From Flavimobilis sp052324925 (lineage in GTDB: Bacteria; Actinomycetota; Actinomycetes; Actinomycetales; Cellulomonadaceae), in assembly GCA_052324925.1 (NCBI GenBank), contig JBQPRE010000004.1: a stretch of DNA of 64,000 bases. The stretch is one strand, 5' to 3'. The notes under the pieces are model-generated. The model searched no databases. It was given only the letters and a program-made list of their open reading frames with translations, and was not told the origin of the DNA. Shown one piece after another: positions 17,900 through 26,296 of the stretch (the first letter of the stretch is position 1; the number at the start of each line of letters is the position of its first letter). The position numbers were made by a program, and so were the translations under genes.

Positions 17900-17927
17900 G
17901 GCGGTCTCTCCTTGGCGAGGTCGAGTC

Positions 17928-19469
17928 TCAGTAGGCGAACGACAGCGGTGCGTCCGCGTCGTCGTCCGTGCGGGCTTCGGGGGACTCGTCGTGCACGACG
18001 AGGGGGACGCCTTCGACCGCGTAGCGGCGCATGAGCACGAACCAGATGACGGCGAGCACGCCGTAGACGACCGTGAGCGCGACGAGCGAGGTGAGAACCG
18101 TGCCGGGGCCCGCGACGGTGGAGACACCGCGCCACGTCATCATCCACACGCCGTCGACGCCCGACGGGGTGGGGTTCGGGTAGACGGCCCAGGGCTGGCG
18201 GCCCATCTCGGTGAAGATCCAGCCGAAGGCTGACGCGAGGAACGGCGCCGGCAGCGCGACGAGCCCGAGGCGCGAGAACCAGACGTTGTCGGTCACTGCG
18301 CCCTTGCGGGTCCACCACAGGGCCCCGATCGCCAGCGCGGCGGAGAACGCGCCGAAGCCGATCATGAGACGGAAGGACCAGTAGGTGATCGCGAGGTTGG
18401 GGATGTAGTTGAGCGGCTCGTCGGCCGTGCCGTCGGTCGGGACAGGCAGGCCGTTGAGCTTGGCATGCTCGCCCCGTGTTGCGCCGTGGCGTGCGGCCAT
18501 CTCCTTCTGGAGGTCCTCGGTTCCCTTGATCGTCGCGTCGAACGTGTTGGTCGCGAGGAACGACGTGAGGCCGGGCAGCTGGAGGACGTGCGTGACCGAC
18601 GAGCAGTCGCCTTCGAGGTTGCCGATCGTGAGGATCGAGAACCCGGCGCCTTCCTCGGTCTCGCACAGGCCCTCGGCGGCGGCCATCTTGGCGGGCTGCT
18701 GCTCGAACATCAGCTGGGCCTGCGTGTGTCCCGAGAGCGCGACGCCGATCCCGGCCACGAGCATGACCCACGCGCCGATGCGGAGGCCGGAGCGGTAGGT
18801 CGAGCGGGCGAGCGCGACGTTGTCGGGCTTCTTTGACCGGACGAGCCGCACCATCCACCAGGCGCAGATGCCGACGACGAAGGTGCCCGCGGTGAGGAAT
18901 GCGGCGGTGATCGTGTGCGGGAATGCCGCGAGCACGGTGGAGTTGGTGAGCACGGCCCAGATGTCGACGAGCTCAGCTCGTCCCGTCTCAGGGTTGTAGA
19001 TCGTGCCGACGGGGTGCTGCATCCAGGAGTTGGCCGCGAGGATGAAGTAGGCGGACAGGTTCGTCGCGATCGCGACGGCCCAGATGCACGCGAGGTGGAG
19101 CTTCTTCGAGAGCCGTCCCCAGCCGAAGATCCAGAGGCCGAGGAATGTCGACTCGACGAAGAAGGCTGCGAGGGCCTCCATCGCGAGCGGGGCGCCAAAG
19201 ACGTCGCCGACGAAGCGCGAGTACTCCGACCAGTTCATGCCGAACTGGAACTCCTGCACGATCCCCGTGACGACGCCGAGGGCGAAGTTGATGAGGAGGA
19301 GCTTGCCGAAGAACTTGGTGAGACGCAGCCACTTCTCGTTGCCCGTGCGGACCCAGGCGGTCTGCAGTCCCGCGACGATGGGGGCGAGCCCGATCGTCAG
19401 CGGGACGAAGATGAAGTGGTAGACGGTGATGACACCGAACTGCCATCGTGCGAGGTCAAGGGCTTCCAC
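17928..19469 (-). CDS. cydA: cytochrome bd oxidase subunit I
   Basis: CydA (513 aa) carries the haems and oxidises quinol. The N-terminal helix has LARWQFGVITVYHFIFVPLT with the haem-ligand His, and nine or so membrane helices follow. I use the GTG at 19469: GGAG sits six bases upstream of it, whereas the in-frame GTG at 19481 has no ribosome site and would use those same GGAG bases as codons. It is the first gene of the cydABDC-kinase operon and is preceded by a -10 and a DosR-type box on the same strand, suggesting hypoxic or nitric-oxide induction. Confidence 0.95.
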   Translation of the reverse strand: MEALDLARWQFGVITVYHFIFVPLTIGLAPIVAGLQTAWVRTGNEKWLRLTKFFGKLLLINFALGVVTGIVQEFQFGMNWSEYSRFVGDVFGAPLAMEALAAFFVESTFLGLWIFGWGRLSKKLHLACIWAVAIATNLSAYFILAANSWMQHPVGTIYNPETGRAELVDIWAVLTNSTVLAAFPHTITAAFLTAGTFVVGICAWWMVRLVRSKKPDNVALARSTYRSGLRIGAWVMLVAGIGVALSGHTQAQLMFEQQPAKMAAAEGLCETEEGAGFSILTIGNLEGDCSSVTHVLQLPGLTSFLATNTFDATIKGTEDLQKEMAARHGATRGEHAKLNGLPVPTDGTADEPLNYIPNLAITYWSFRLMIGFGAFSAALAIGALWWTRKGAVTDNVWFSRLGLVALPAPFLASAFGWIFTEMGRQPWAVYPNPTPSGVDGVWMMTWRGVSTVAGPGTVLTSLVALTVVYGVLAVIWFVLMRRYAVEGVPLVVHDESPEARTDDDADAPLSFAY

Positions 19470-19540
19470 CGGGGGCTCCACGGTCGAGGTGCAGGGGAGG
19501 GTTTGACGCGCCCGACATGACGCCGTGTCGTGTCAAGACG

Positions 19541-19546
19541 AACCTA
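19541..19546 (-). promoter_or_regulatory. candidate -10 of the cydA promoter
   Basis: On the minus strand TAGGTT lies 21 bases downstream of the DosR-type box edge. A start near 19534 would put the box centre at about -42, the position expected for an activator that touches RNA polymerase. The hexamer itself is a weak match. Confidence 0.4.
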
Positions 19547-19567
19547 GAGGCCGCCAGATCCGTGTCA

Positions 19568-19583
19568 CGGGACCTACGTCCCG
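19568..19583. promoter_or_regulatory. DosR-type box upstream of cydA
   Basis: CGGGACCTACGTCCCG has perfect 6-bp inverted arms around a 4-bp spacer. It matches the DosR consensus core CGGGAC-TWWA-GTCCCG in both arms and differs only in the spacer. It lies 98 bp from the cydA start, in the divergent cydA/rne region. Confidence 0.65.
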
Positions 19584-19915
19584 GGTGGGTGGAGATCGGG
19601 CGGGTCGACCGTCGTTGTCGTTATCTCTGTGTGATACTTGGGCCAGTGACGTCCCGCGCACCGGGGCGTCGCGACGAGCGCGCAGCAGCCGCTCCGGTCC
19701 TGCGGAACCGACGCCCTGGCATCCATGCCGGCGGCGCGTAGCCCACCGGGTCCGGAAGCGCGGTCCGCAGCCGTCCAGTTCTTGGGCGGCGCGCCGCGGG
19801 GCGTGCGCCGCGCCGTCATCGACGACTTCCGTCGCCGGTCGGGTTCTTCCCGCCGAGCGACGGCCGACTGCCACGGGGCCGTGGGTGCGGACGGGGCCCG
19901 GGGTGTGGAGTACCC
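19584..19915. other. divergent region between cydA and rne; rne leader
   Basis: About 330 bases beyond the DosR box hold no gene I can support. A TATCTCTGTGTGATACT stretch near 19621-19637 offers A/T-rich hexamers that may be the rne -10. The remaining roughly 280 bases would form a long, G/C-rich 5' leader for RNase E mRNA, in line with the leader-mediated autoregulation known for rne elsewhere. A 64-codon frame ending on the rne start has no ribosome site. Confidence 0.4.
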
Positions 19916-22900
19916 ATGACTCTCGACAACGACGCGACGACCGGATCCTCATCGGCTCCTGCGCCGCGGACGCGCCGCCGTGCGACCCGCACGACTGCGG
20001 CTCCTGGCGCAGCAGACCCGAACGTGACGGTCGTGACCGACACGGGAGCGCCGCAGGCCGCTCCGGCGAAGGCGGCAACGCCCGCCGCGGCGAACGCCGA
20101 CGAGGCTCCCGCGCCGCGCCGCGCCGCCTCCTCACGCTCGCGCGCCACGAAGAAGACCGCCTCGGACGAGGCTCCCGCCGCCGAGGCACTGGTCGCCGAC
20201 GCCTCGAGCGCGCCCGACGCCTCAAGCACACCCGCCGCCACGACGCGCCGCCGTGCCGGGCGCGCCTCCGGTCCGGCTGACGGCGTCGCTCAGACGCTTG
20301 ACGCTGCGATGGCCGAGGCCGGCGCCACGAACGGGTCCTCCGACGCTCCGGCGGCCGACGCCGAGGCGACGAAGGCTCCGGCGCGCACGGCGCGTCGTCG
20401 CACGACCCGTGCGACAGCCGCTCCCGAGGCCGCTGCACCGCAGGCCGAGGCTGCTGCACCGCAGGGCGAGGCACCCGCCGAGGCCCCTGCTGACAAGCCT
20501 GCAGGGCGCGGCCGCTCGAAGAGCACGCGCGCGCCGAAGGCCTCGGCTCCCGTGGCCGAGTCGCCTGCCGCTGAGACGGTCACCTCCGCGACCGTCGCTC
20601 CCGACTCCGCAGCCGAGGCGGCACCGTCCGCCGACGCAGCTCCTGCCGCCGAGACGCCCTCCGGGACCGCTCCCGCGCGTCGGACCCGCCGTGCCGCCGG
20701 ACGACCCGCGGGCGCTCCCTCCGCGGCAGCCTTGGCCGCCGAGGCTCGCGCCACGGAGGCTCAGGCCGCCGAGGCACAGGCCGCTGAGGCCCAGACCGCC
20801 GAGAAGGCCGCCGAGCCCGCAGCCGCGGCTGCGGACGAGGCTCCGGCCGCGCCGCGTTCGCGCTCGCGCCGCTCGACCCGTTCGACCGCTGCTGCGCCCG
20901 CCCCGACGACTGACGACGCTGCGTCCAGCACGGAGACCTCCGACGAGGTCGAGACGGCTGCTCCGGCGACGCGTCTGCCGATGACGGCTCTCCTGTTCCA
21001 GGCGCCCGACGCGTCGAAGGCGACGTCGCGCCGTCGTCGTGCGCAGGCTCCCGCCGCCGCATCCGTCGTCGACGAGACGCCCGCGGACGAGGACGCCGAC
21101 GAGGCCGATGAGCTGCAGGCCGACGTTCTCGAGCTCGACGCCGAGACCGATGAGACGACCGAGGTCGAGGTCGCGGAGGACGACGAGTCGGACGAGGACT
21201 CGAACGACGACTCCGCGGACGACAACGGCGCCCCGCGCCGTCGCCGTCGCCGCGGCGGCCGTGGCCGCCGTCGTTCGGGCTCTGGCTCGGGCCAGGGCAA
21301 CGACTCCGAGCACTCGGACGAGTCCGAGGAGTCCGCGTCGGCTGACGACGACTCCTCGGAGCAGTCGGACGAGGCCGCACAGGACTCCGCCGACGACTCC
21401 GACGCCGGGGACGAGGGCACCTCGAGCCGTCGCCGTCGCCGTCGTCGTCGCTCGGGTGACAGCGGCGAGAGCGAGCCGCGCCAGCGTCGCGCCTCGACCT
21501 CGTCCGACGAGGTCACTGCTCTCAAGGGTTCGACGCGGCTCGAGGCCAAGCGCCAGCGTCGCCGCGAGGGCCGCGATGCGGGTCGTCGCCGCCAGATCAT
21601 CACCGAGGCCGAGTTCCTTGCGCGTCGCGAGGCCGTCGAGCGTTCGATGATCGTCCGCGAGAAGGACGGTCGTACGCAGATCGCGGTCCTCGAGGACGGC
21701 GTGCTCGTCGAGCACTACGTCTCGCAGGCCGAGCAGGCCTCGATGGTCGGCAACGTCTACCTCGGCCGCGTCCAGAACGTGCTGCCGAGCATGGAGGCCG
21801 CCTTCATCGACGTCGGCAAGGGCCGCAACGCCGTGCTGTACGCGGGCGAGGTCAACTGGGACGCCGCGGGCCTCGAGGGCCAGCCGCGTCGTATCGAACA
21901 GGCGCTCAAGTCGGGCGACCCGGTGCTCGTCCAGGTGACGAAGGACCCGATCGGCCACAAGGGTGCGCGCCTCACGTCGCAGATCACCCTCGCGGGCCGG
22001 TACCTCGTCTACGTCCCCGGCGGCGGCATGACGGGTATCTCTCGCAAGCTTCCCGACACCGAGCGCGCACGCCTCAAGAAGCTCCTGCGCGAGCTCGTCC
22101 CGGACTCTGCGGGCGTCATCGTCCGCACGGCTGCGGAGGGCGCGAGCGAGGACGAGCTCCGCGCCGACATCGCCCGCTTGCAGGAGCAGTGGGAGAAGAT
22201 CGAGAAGAAGTCGAAGAGCGGCAATGCCCCCGTCCTGCTCCAGGGTGAGCCGGACATGGCGATCCGTGTCGTGCGCGACATCTTCAACGACGACTTCTCC
22301 TCGCTCGTCGTGCAGGGATCGGGCGCCTGGGACGCGATCTCGACCTACGTGGGCGACCTCGCACCCGACCTCGCCGAGCGCGTGACCCGTTGGACGCAGG
22401 AGCGCGACGTCTTCGCGAGCCACCGCATCGACGAGCAGCTCGCCAAGGGCATGGACCGCAAGGTCTGGCTGCCCTCGGGCGGGTCGCTCGTCATCGACCG
22501 CACCGAGGCCATGACCGTGGTCGACGTCAACACGGGCAAGTTCACGGGCTCGGGCGGCACGCTCGAAGAGACCGTGACGCGCAACAACCTCGAGGCAGCC
22601 GAAGAGATCGTCCGCCAGCTCCGGCTGCGGGACATCGGCGGCATCATCGTCATCGACTTCATCGACATGGTGCTCGAGTCCAACCGTGACCTCGTGCTGC
22701 GTCGTCTGGTCGAGTGCCTCGGCCGCGACCGCACGAAGCACCAGGTCGCCGAGGTCACGTCGCTCGGGCTCGTCCAGATGACCCGCAAGCGCGTCGGGCA
22801 GGGCCTCGTCGAGGCGTTCTCGACGACGTGCGAGCACTGCCACGGCCGCGGCTTCATCGTTCACGCCGACCCGATCGAGAAGGGCTCGGGCAACAACGGT

Positions 22901-23587
22901 GGCCAGGGCTCGCAGCAGTCGGCGGAGCAGGGACAGGGCGAGTCGAAGCGCTCGCGACGCAAGCGTGGCGGCGCCTCCAAGGACGAGGCGGCCCCCGCGG
23001 CTGCTGAGGCCAACGGAACGTCGACAACACCTGCGGTTCCTGTCCTCCCGGCCGCGCGTGCCGAGGTGACGGCGACGCTCGCAGCGATCGCCGCAGCCGC
23101 GGCGCACGCGCACGGCGACGACGCACCGACCGCGGACGAGGCTCCGAAGGGCGAGGCTTCGAAGGGCGAGAGCCCCACGGATGACGCCCCGACGGTCGGC
23201 GACCCCGTGGTCGCAGGCGAGTCCGACAGTGACGCTGACGCCCCGGCGAAGGCTCCTGCACGGAGCTCGGCGAGGTCGGGATCGAGGTCGTCCGCGAAGT
23301 CGTCGACGAAGCCTGCCCAGGCCGACGTCGCCGACTCCACGGTCGACGCGGACGCGGTGGCCCCTGCCCCCGCGCCTGCCGACGAGATCGTTCTCGACCT
23401 GCCTGAGCCCGCGACGAAGCCCCGTGCCGCTCGCGGCCGTGGCTCGCGCCGGGCGACGGCGAGCGGCCGCGCAGCGGACCGTGAGACGGCCGCGCCTGCG
23501 GACGAGGCCCCGGCGGAGCAGGAGGCGCGTCCGCGTCTCGATGTGCTCGCCGAGCTCGCCCAGGTGCGTCGCGAGGATCTCAGCTGA
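19916..23587 (+). CDS. rne: ribonuclease E/G with long disordered arms
   Basis: This is a 1223-aa endoribonuclease of the RNase E/G family, central to mRNA decay and rRNA/tRNA processing. The conserved core spans about residues 560-985: an S1-like domain near 605-690 (GNVYLGRVQNVLPSMEAAF), the DNase I-like active site with VDVNTGKFTG near 868 and VIDFIDM near 912 (two metal-binding Asp), and the zinc-link CEHC near 971. About 545 residues before and 235 after the core are Ala/Pro/Glu/Ser-rich and probably disordered, with Arg-rich patches (RRRRRGGRGRR and RRRRRRRR types) that may bind RNA. The ATG has GGAG five bases upstream. Actinobacterial RNase E typically has such flanking arms. Confidence 0.95.
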   Translation: MTLDNDATTGSSSAPAPRTRRRATRTTAAPGAADPNVTVVTDTGAPQAAPAKAATPAAANADEAPAPRRAASSRSRATKKTASDEAPAAEALVADASSAPDASSTPAATTRRRAGRASGPADGVAQTLDAAMAEAGATNGSSDAPAADAEATKAPARTARRRTTRATAAPEAAAPQAEAAAPQGEAPAEAPADKPAGRGRSKSTRAPKASAPVAESPAAETVTSATVAPDSAAEAAPSADAAPAAETPSGTAPARRTRRAAGRPAGAPSAAALAAEARATEAQAAEAQAAEAQTAEKAAEPAAAAADEAPAAPRSRSRRSTRSTAAAPAPTTDDAASSTETSDEVETAAPATRLPMTALLFQAPDASKATSRRRRAQAPAAASVVDETPADEDADEADELQADVLELDAETDETTEVEVAEDDESDEDSNDDSADDNGAPRRRRRRGGRGRRRSGSGSGQGNDSEHSDESEESASADDDSSEQSDEAAQDSADDSDAGDEGTSSRRRRRRRRSGDSGESEPRQRRASTSSDEVTALKGSTRLEAKRQRRREGRDAGRRRQIITEAEFLARREAVERSMIVREKDGRTQIAVLEDGVLVEHYVSQAEQASMVGNVYLGRVQNVLPSMEAAFIDVGKGRNAVLYAGEVNWDAAGLEGQPRRIEQALKSGDPVLVQVTKDPIGHKGARLTSQITLAGRYLVYVPGGGMTGISRKLPDTERARLKKLLRELVPDSAGVIVRTAAEGASEDELRADIARLQEQWEKIEKKSKSGNAPVLLQGEPDMAIRVVRDIFNDDFSSLVVQGSGAWDAISTYVGDLAPDLAERVTRWTQERDVFASHRIDEQLAKGMDRKVWLPSGGSLVIDRTEAMTVVDVNTGKFTGSGGTLEETVTRNNLEAAEEIVRQLRLRDIGGIIVIDFIDMVLESNRDLVLRRLVECLGRDRTKHQVAEVTSLGLVQMTRKRVGQGLVEAFSTTCEHCHGRGFIVHADPIEKGSGNNGGQGSQQSAEQGQGESKRSRRKRGGASKDEAAPAAAEANGTSTTPAVPVLPAARAEVTATLAAIAAAAAHAHGDDAPTADEAPKGEASKGESPTDDAPTVGDPVVAGESDSDADAPAKAPARSSARSGSRSSAKSSTKPAQADVADSTVDADAVAPAPAPADEIVLDLPEPATKPRAARGRGSRRATASGRAADRETAAPADEAPAEQEARPRLDVLAELAQVRREDLS

Positions 23588-23633
23588 CAGTGATGCTGAT
23601 CGTCGTGTGACGATCAACACGATGCCCGTGCGG

Positions 23634-23664
23634 CGGCGTGGCGTGCAGACAGCGCGCCACGCCG
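23634..23664 (+). terminator. hairpin after rne
   Basis: A 10-bp perfect stem (CGGCGTGGCG / CGCCACGCCG) with an 11-base loop, 47 bases after the rne stop. No T-run follows, as is usual for this G/C content. Confidence 0.55.
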
Positions 23665-23780
23665 TCGGACAGCATGATCGTGGTCCTGCTAGGACGTTGC
23701 CCCTGGAAAGGCGGCATCGAGCAGGGCCGCACGCGGAGGCTGGTGCGCGGTGTGACGTGCGCCCACCGGGGCTGTGGCAT

Positions 23781-23809
23781 TTGACCAGCAGCCTGGGAAT
23801 CCGTATCTT
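23781..23809 (+). promoter_or_regulatory. rplU-rpmA promoter
   Basis: TTGACC (23781-23786), 17 bases, TATCTT (23804-23809): one of the best sigma-70-type matches in the window. It gives a leader of about 80 bases before rplU. Confidence 0.65.
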
Positions 23810-23897
23810 TGAACGTCGGTGCGTATCGAGTCGCGCCGTTCCCCGTGTGCTCCCGGATCTCTCCGGTTCACGAGCACGCCGAGAAGACCTAAGAGAG

Positions 23898-24218
23898 ATG
23901 AGCAGCAACGTGGTGTACGCGATCGTCAAGGCCGGTGGCCGCCAGGAGAAGGTTTCTGTGGGCGACGTCGTCGTCGTCGACCGTCTTGCTGGTAACGCCG
24001 GCGAGACCGTTCAGCTGCCCGTCCTCCTTCTTGTGGACGGTGAGACGGTGACGACGGACTCTGAGGCTCTGGCCAAGGTGACCGTTACGGCAGAGATCGT
24101 TCGGGACGAGAAGGGCCCGAAGATCAACATCCTCAAGTACAAGAACAAGACCGGCTACCGCAAGCGCATCGGCCACCGCCAGGCCCTCACGCGCCTCAAG
24201 GTCACCGGCATCAAGTGA
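23898..24218 (+). CDS. rplU: 50S ribosomal protein L21
   Basis: L21 (106 aa) binds 23S rRNA domain I in the large subunit. The protein begins with VVYAIVKAGGRQEKVSVGD and ends with the L21 signature GYRKRIGHRQ. The ATG at 23898 is preceded by an AAGAGAG ribosome site; the in-frame opening upstream lacks similarity to the family. It is followed by rpmA in the invariant rplU-rpmA-obgE order. Confidence 0.97.
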   Translation: MSSNVVYAIVKAGGRQEKVSVGDVVVVDRLAGNAGETVQLPVLLLVDGETVTTDSEALAKVTVTAEIVRDEKGPKINILKYKNKTGYRKRIGHRQALTRLKVTGIK

Positions 24219-24291
24219 CGTCGCCTCGGCGGGCGCGAGCCCGTCAGGTGTGAAGACACTCCGTTCTCCATCAGATAGGTAGGTTGCCGTC

Positions 24292-24546
24292 ATGGCACAT
24301 AAGAAGGGCGCGAGCTCCTCGCGCAACGGTCGTGACTCCAACGCTCAGCGTCTCGGTGTCAAGCGCTTCGGTGGCCAGGTCGTCAAGGCCGGCGAGATCA
24401 TCGTGCGCCAGCGCGGCACCCACTTCCACCCCGGCGTCAACGTCGGTCGTGGCAAGGACGACACCCTCTTCGCCCTCGAGGCCGGCGCGGTGCAGTTCGG
24501 CACGCGTCGTGGCCGCAAGGTCATCGACATCGTCGAGGCTGCCTGA
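24292..24546 (+). CDS. rpmA: 50S ribosomal protein L27
   Basis: L27 (84 aa) reaches the peptidyl-transferase centre with its N-terminus. It begins AHKKGASSSRNGRDSNAQRL and contains the L27 signature GTHFHPGVNVGRGKDDTLFA. No N-terminal cleavage extension of the Firmicutes type is present. It is cotranscribed with rplU (73-base gap) and closed by a strong hairpin. Confidence 0.98.
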   Translation: MAHKKGASSSRNGRDSNAQRLGVKRFGGQVVKAGEIIVRQRGTHFHPGVNVGRGKDDTLFALEAGAVQFGTRRGRKVIDIVEAA

Positions 24547-24562
24547 GCCTCCACGCTCATGA

Positions 24563-24598
24563 CCGAGAGGGGCGCACCATGTGGTGCGCCCCTCTCGG
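24563..24598 (+). terminator. strong hairpin after rpmA
   Basis: A perfect 17-bp stem with a 2-base gap (arms beginning CCGAGAGGGGCGC), 16 bases after the rpmA stop. It should end rplU-rpmA transcription and leave obgE with its own promoter. Confidence 0.8.
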
Positions 24599-24700
24599 CG
24601 TTCCCGACGACCGGCCCTGGGGCCGTGGCGTCGGACCCGCCTTCGGCCTCCGCGCCGCGGCGTCCCCATCCGTCACCGCCCACCCGAGAGGAACCCCACC

Positions 24701-26242
24701 ATGGCCAGCTTCGTCGACCGTGTCGTGCTCCATGCCTTCGGCGGTGACGGCGGCAACGGCTGCGCGTCGATCCGCCGCGAGAAGTTCAAGCCGCTCGCCG
24801 GCCCCGACGGCGGCAACGGCGGGGACGGCGGCTCGGTGCGTCTCGTCGTCGACCCGCAGGTGACGACTCTCCTCGAGTACCATCACTCGCCGCACCGTCG
24901 TGCCGACAAGGGCACGATGGGCATGGGTGACTACCGGTGGGGCGCCAACGGCGAGGACCTCGTCCTGCGCGTGCCGGACGGCACCGTCGTCAAGACGTCC
25001 GACGGCGAGATCCTCGCGGACCTCGTAGGCGCAGGCGCCGAGTACACGGTCGCCGAGGGCGGCAAGGGTGGCCTCGGCAACTTCAAGCTCGCCTCGGCCA
25101 AGCGCAAGGCGCCGGGCTTCGCGCTCCTCGGGGAGCCGGGCGACGAGACGTCGGTCGTGCTCGAGCTCAAGTCGATCGCCGACGTCGCGCTCGTCGGGTT
25201 CCCGAGCGCAGGCAAGTCCTCGCTCGTCGCAGCCATCTCGGCCGCGCGGCCCAAGATCGCGGACTACCCGTTCACGACGCTCGTCCCCAACCTCGGCGTC
25301 GTCCAGGCGGGCGACGCACGCTTCACGGTCGCTGACGTTCCTGGGCTCATCCCCGGGGCGAGCGAGGGCAAGGGCCTCGGCCTGGAGTTTCTGCGGCACG
25401 TCGAGCGCTGCGCGGTCCTCGTGCACGTGCTCGACTGCGCGACCCTCGAGCCCGGGCGCGACCCCATCAGCGACTTCGAGACGATCGAGGCAGAGCTCGA
25501 CGCGTACGCGGGAGACCTCGGCATCGACGGCTTCCGCCTCCCGCTCAACGAGCGCCCCCGCATCGTCGTCCTCAACAAGATCGACGTGCCCGAGGCCCGC
25601 GAGCTCGCGGACTTCGTCAAGTCCGACCTCGAGGCCCGCGGTCTCAAGGTGCTCGAGATCTCGACCGCGAGCCACGAGGGCCTGCGTCCGCTGACGTTCG
25701 CGCTCGCAGAGCTCGTCGCCGAGGCGCGGGCCGCCGAGCCCGCCGCCGCGCCCGCCCGCACCGTCCTGCGCCCCAAGGGCGTCGACGAGGACGGCTTCAC
25801 GGTGACGCGCCACGGCTCGGGCCCGACCGAGTACTTCCAGGTGCGAGGCTCCAAGCCCGAGCGCTGGGTGCGCCAGACGGACTTCACGAACGACGAGGCC
25901 GTCGGCTTCCTCGCCGACCGGCTCGCGAAGCTGGGTGTCGAGAACAAGCTCTTCAAGGCCGGCGCCGTGGCAGGTGCCGAGGTCGTCATCGGTGAGGGGG
26001 ACCGCGCGGTCGTCTTCGACTGGGAGCCCACCCTCATGGCGGGCGCCGAGCTGCTCACCGGCCCGCGCGGGACGGACCTGCGTCTTGAGGAGACGGCACG
26101 CTCGACGCGCGCGCAGAAGCGCGAGCAGTACAAGGACCGCATGGATGCGAAGGCCGAGGCCCGCGCAGAGCTGTGGACCGAGCGTGAGGCCGGGCACTGG
26201 ACGGTTGACGACGACTCGAGTGGCGCGCCCGAGGAGAACTGA
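24701..26242 (+). CDS. obgE: GTPase ObgE
   Basis: Obg (513 aa) is an essential GTPase acting in late 50S assembly and the stringent response. It has a glycine-rich Obg fold at 1-158 (FGGDGGNG, GPDGGNGGDGG), a G domain at about 160-340 (P-loop GFPSAGKSS near 166, switch DVPGLIPGASEGKGLG, NKID) and a C-terminal OCT domain at about 355-440. A charged tail follows, as in other actinobacteria. The ATG at 24701 has a GAGAGGAA ribosome site upstream. Confidence 0.97.
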   Translation: MASFVDRVVLHAFGGDGGNGCASIRREKFKPLAGPDGGNGGDGGSVRLVVDPQVTTLLEYHHSPHRRADKGTMGMGDYRWGANGEDLVLRVPDGTVVKTSDGEILADLVGAGAEYTVAEGGKGGLGNFKLASAKRKAPGFALLGEPGDETSVVLELKSIADVALVGFPSAGKSSLVAAISAARPKIADYPFTTLVPNLGVVQAGDARFTVADVPGLIPGASEGKGLGLEFLRHVERCAVLVHVLDCATLEPGRDPISDFETIEAELDAYAGDLGIDGFRLPLNERPRIVVLNKIDVPEARELADFVKSDLEARGLKVLEISTASHEGLRPLTFALAELVAEARAAEPAAAPARTVLRPKGVDEDGFTVTRHGSGPTEYFQVRGSKPERWVRQTDFTNDEAVGFLADRLAKLGVENKLFKAGAVAGAEVVIGEGDRAVVFDWEPTLMAGAELLTGPRGTDLRLEETARSTRAQKREQYKDRMDAKAEARAELWTEREAGHWTVDDDSSGAPEEN

Positions 26243-26296
26243 CGCGACGCCGCACCGTGGACGCAGCGACGTTCGCGTGCGAGGCCAAGGGATGAT

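Noticed and set aside
19725..19919. 64-codon frame ending with an ATGA overlap on the rne start, a possible leader peptide
   Set aside because: No ribosome site at its ATG, and the product is Arg/Ala/Gly-rich like shadow frames; the overlap may be chance. Conservation would be needed to revive it.
20222..23929. 1235-codon open frame antisense to rne
   Set aside because: Low-complexity Arg/Leu/Gly/Val sequence mirroring the RNase E codons, with no ribosome site or domain.
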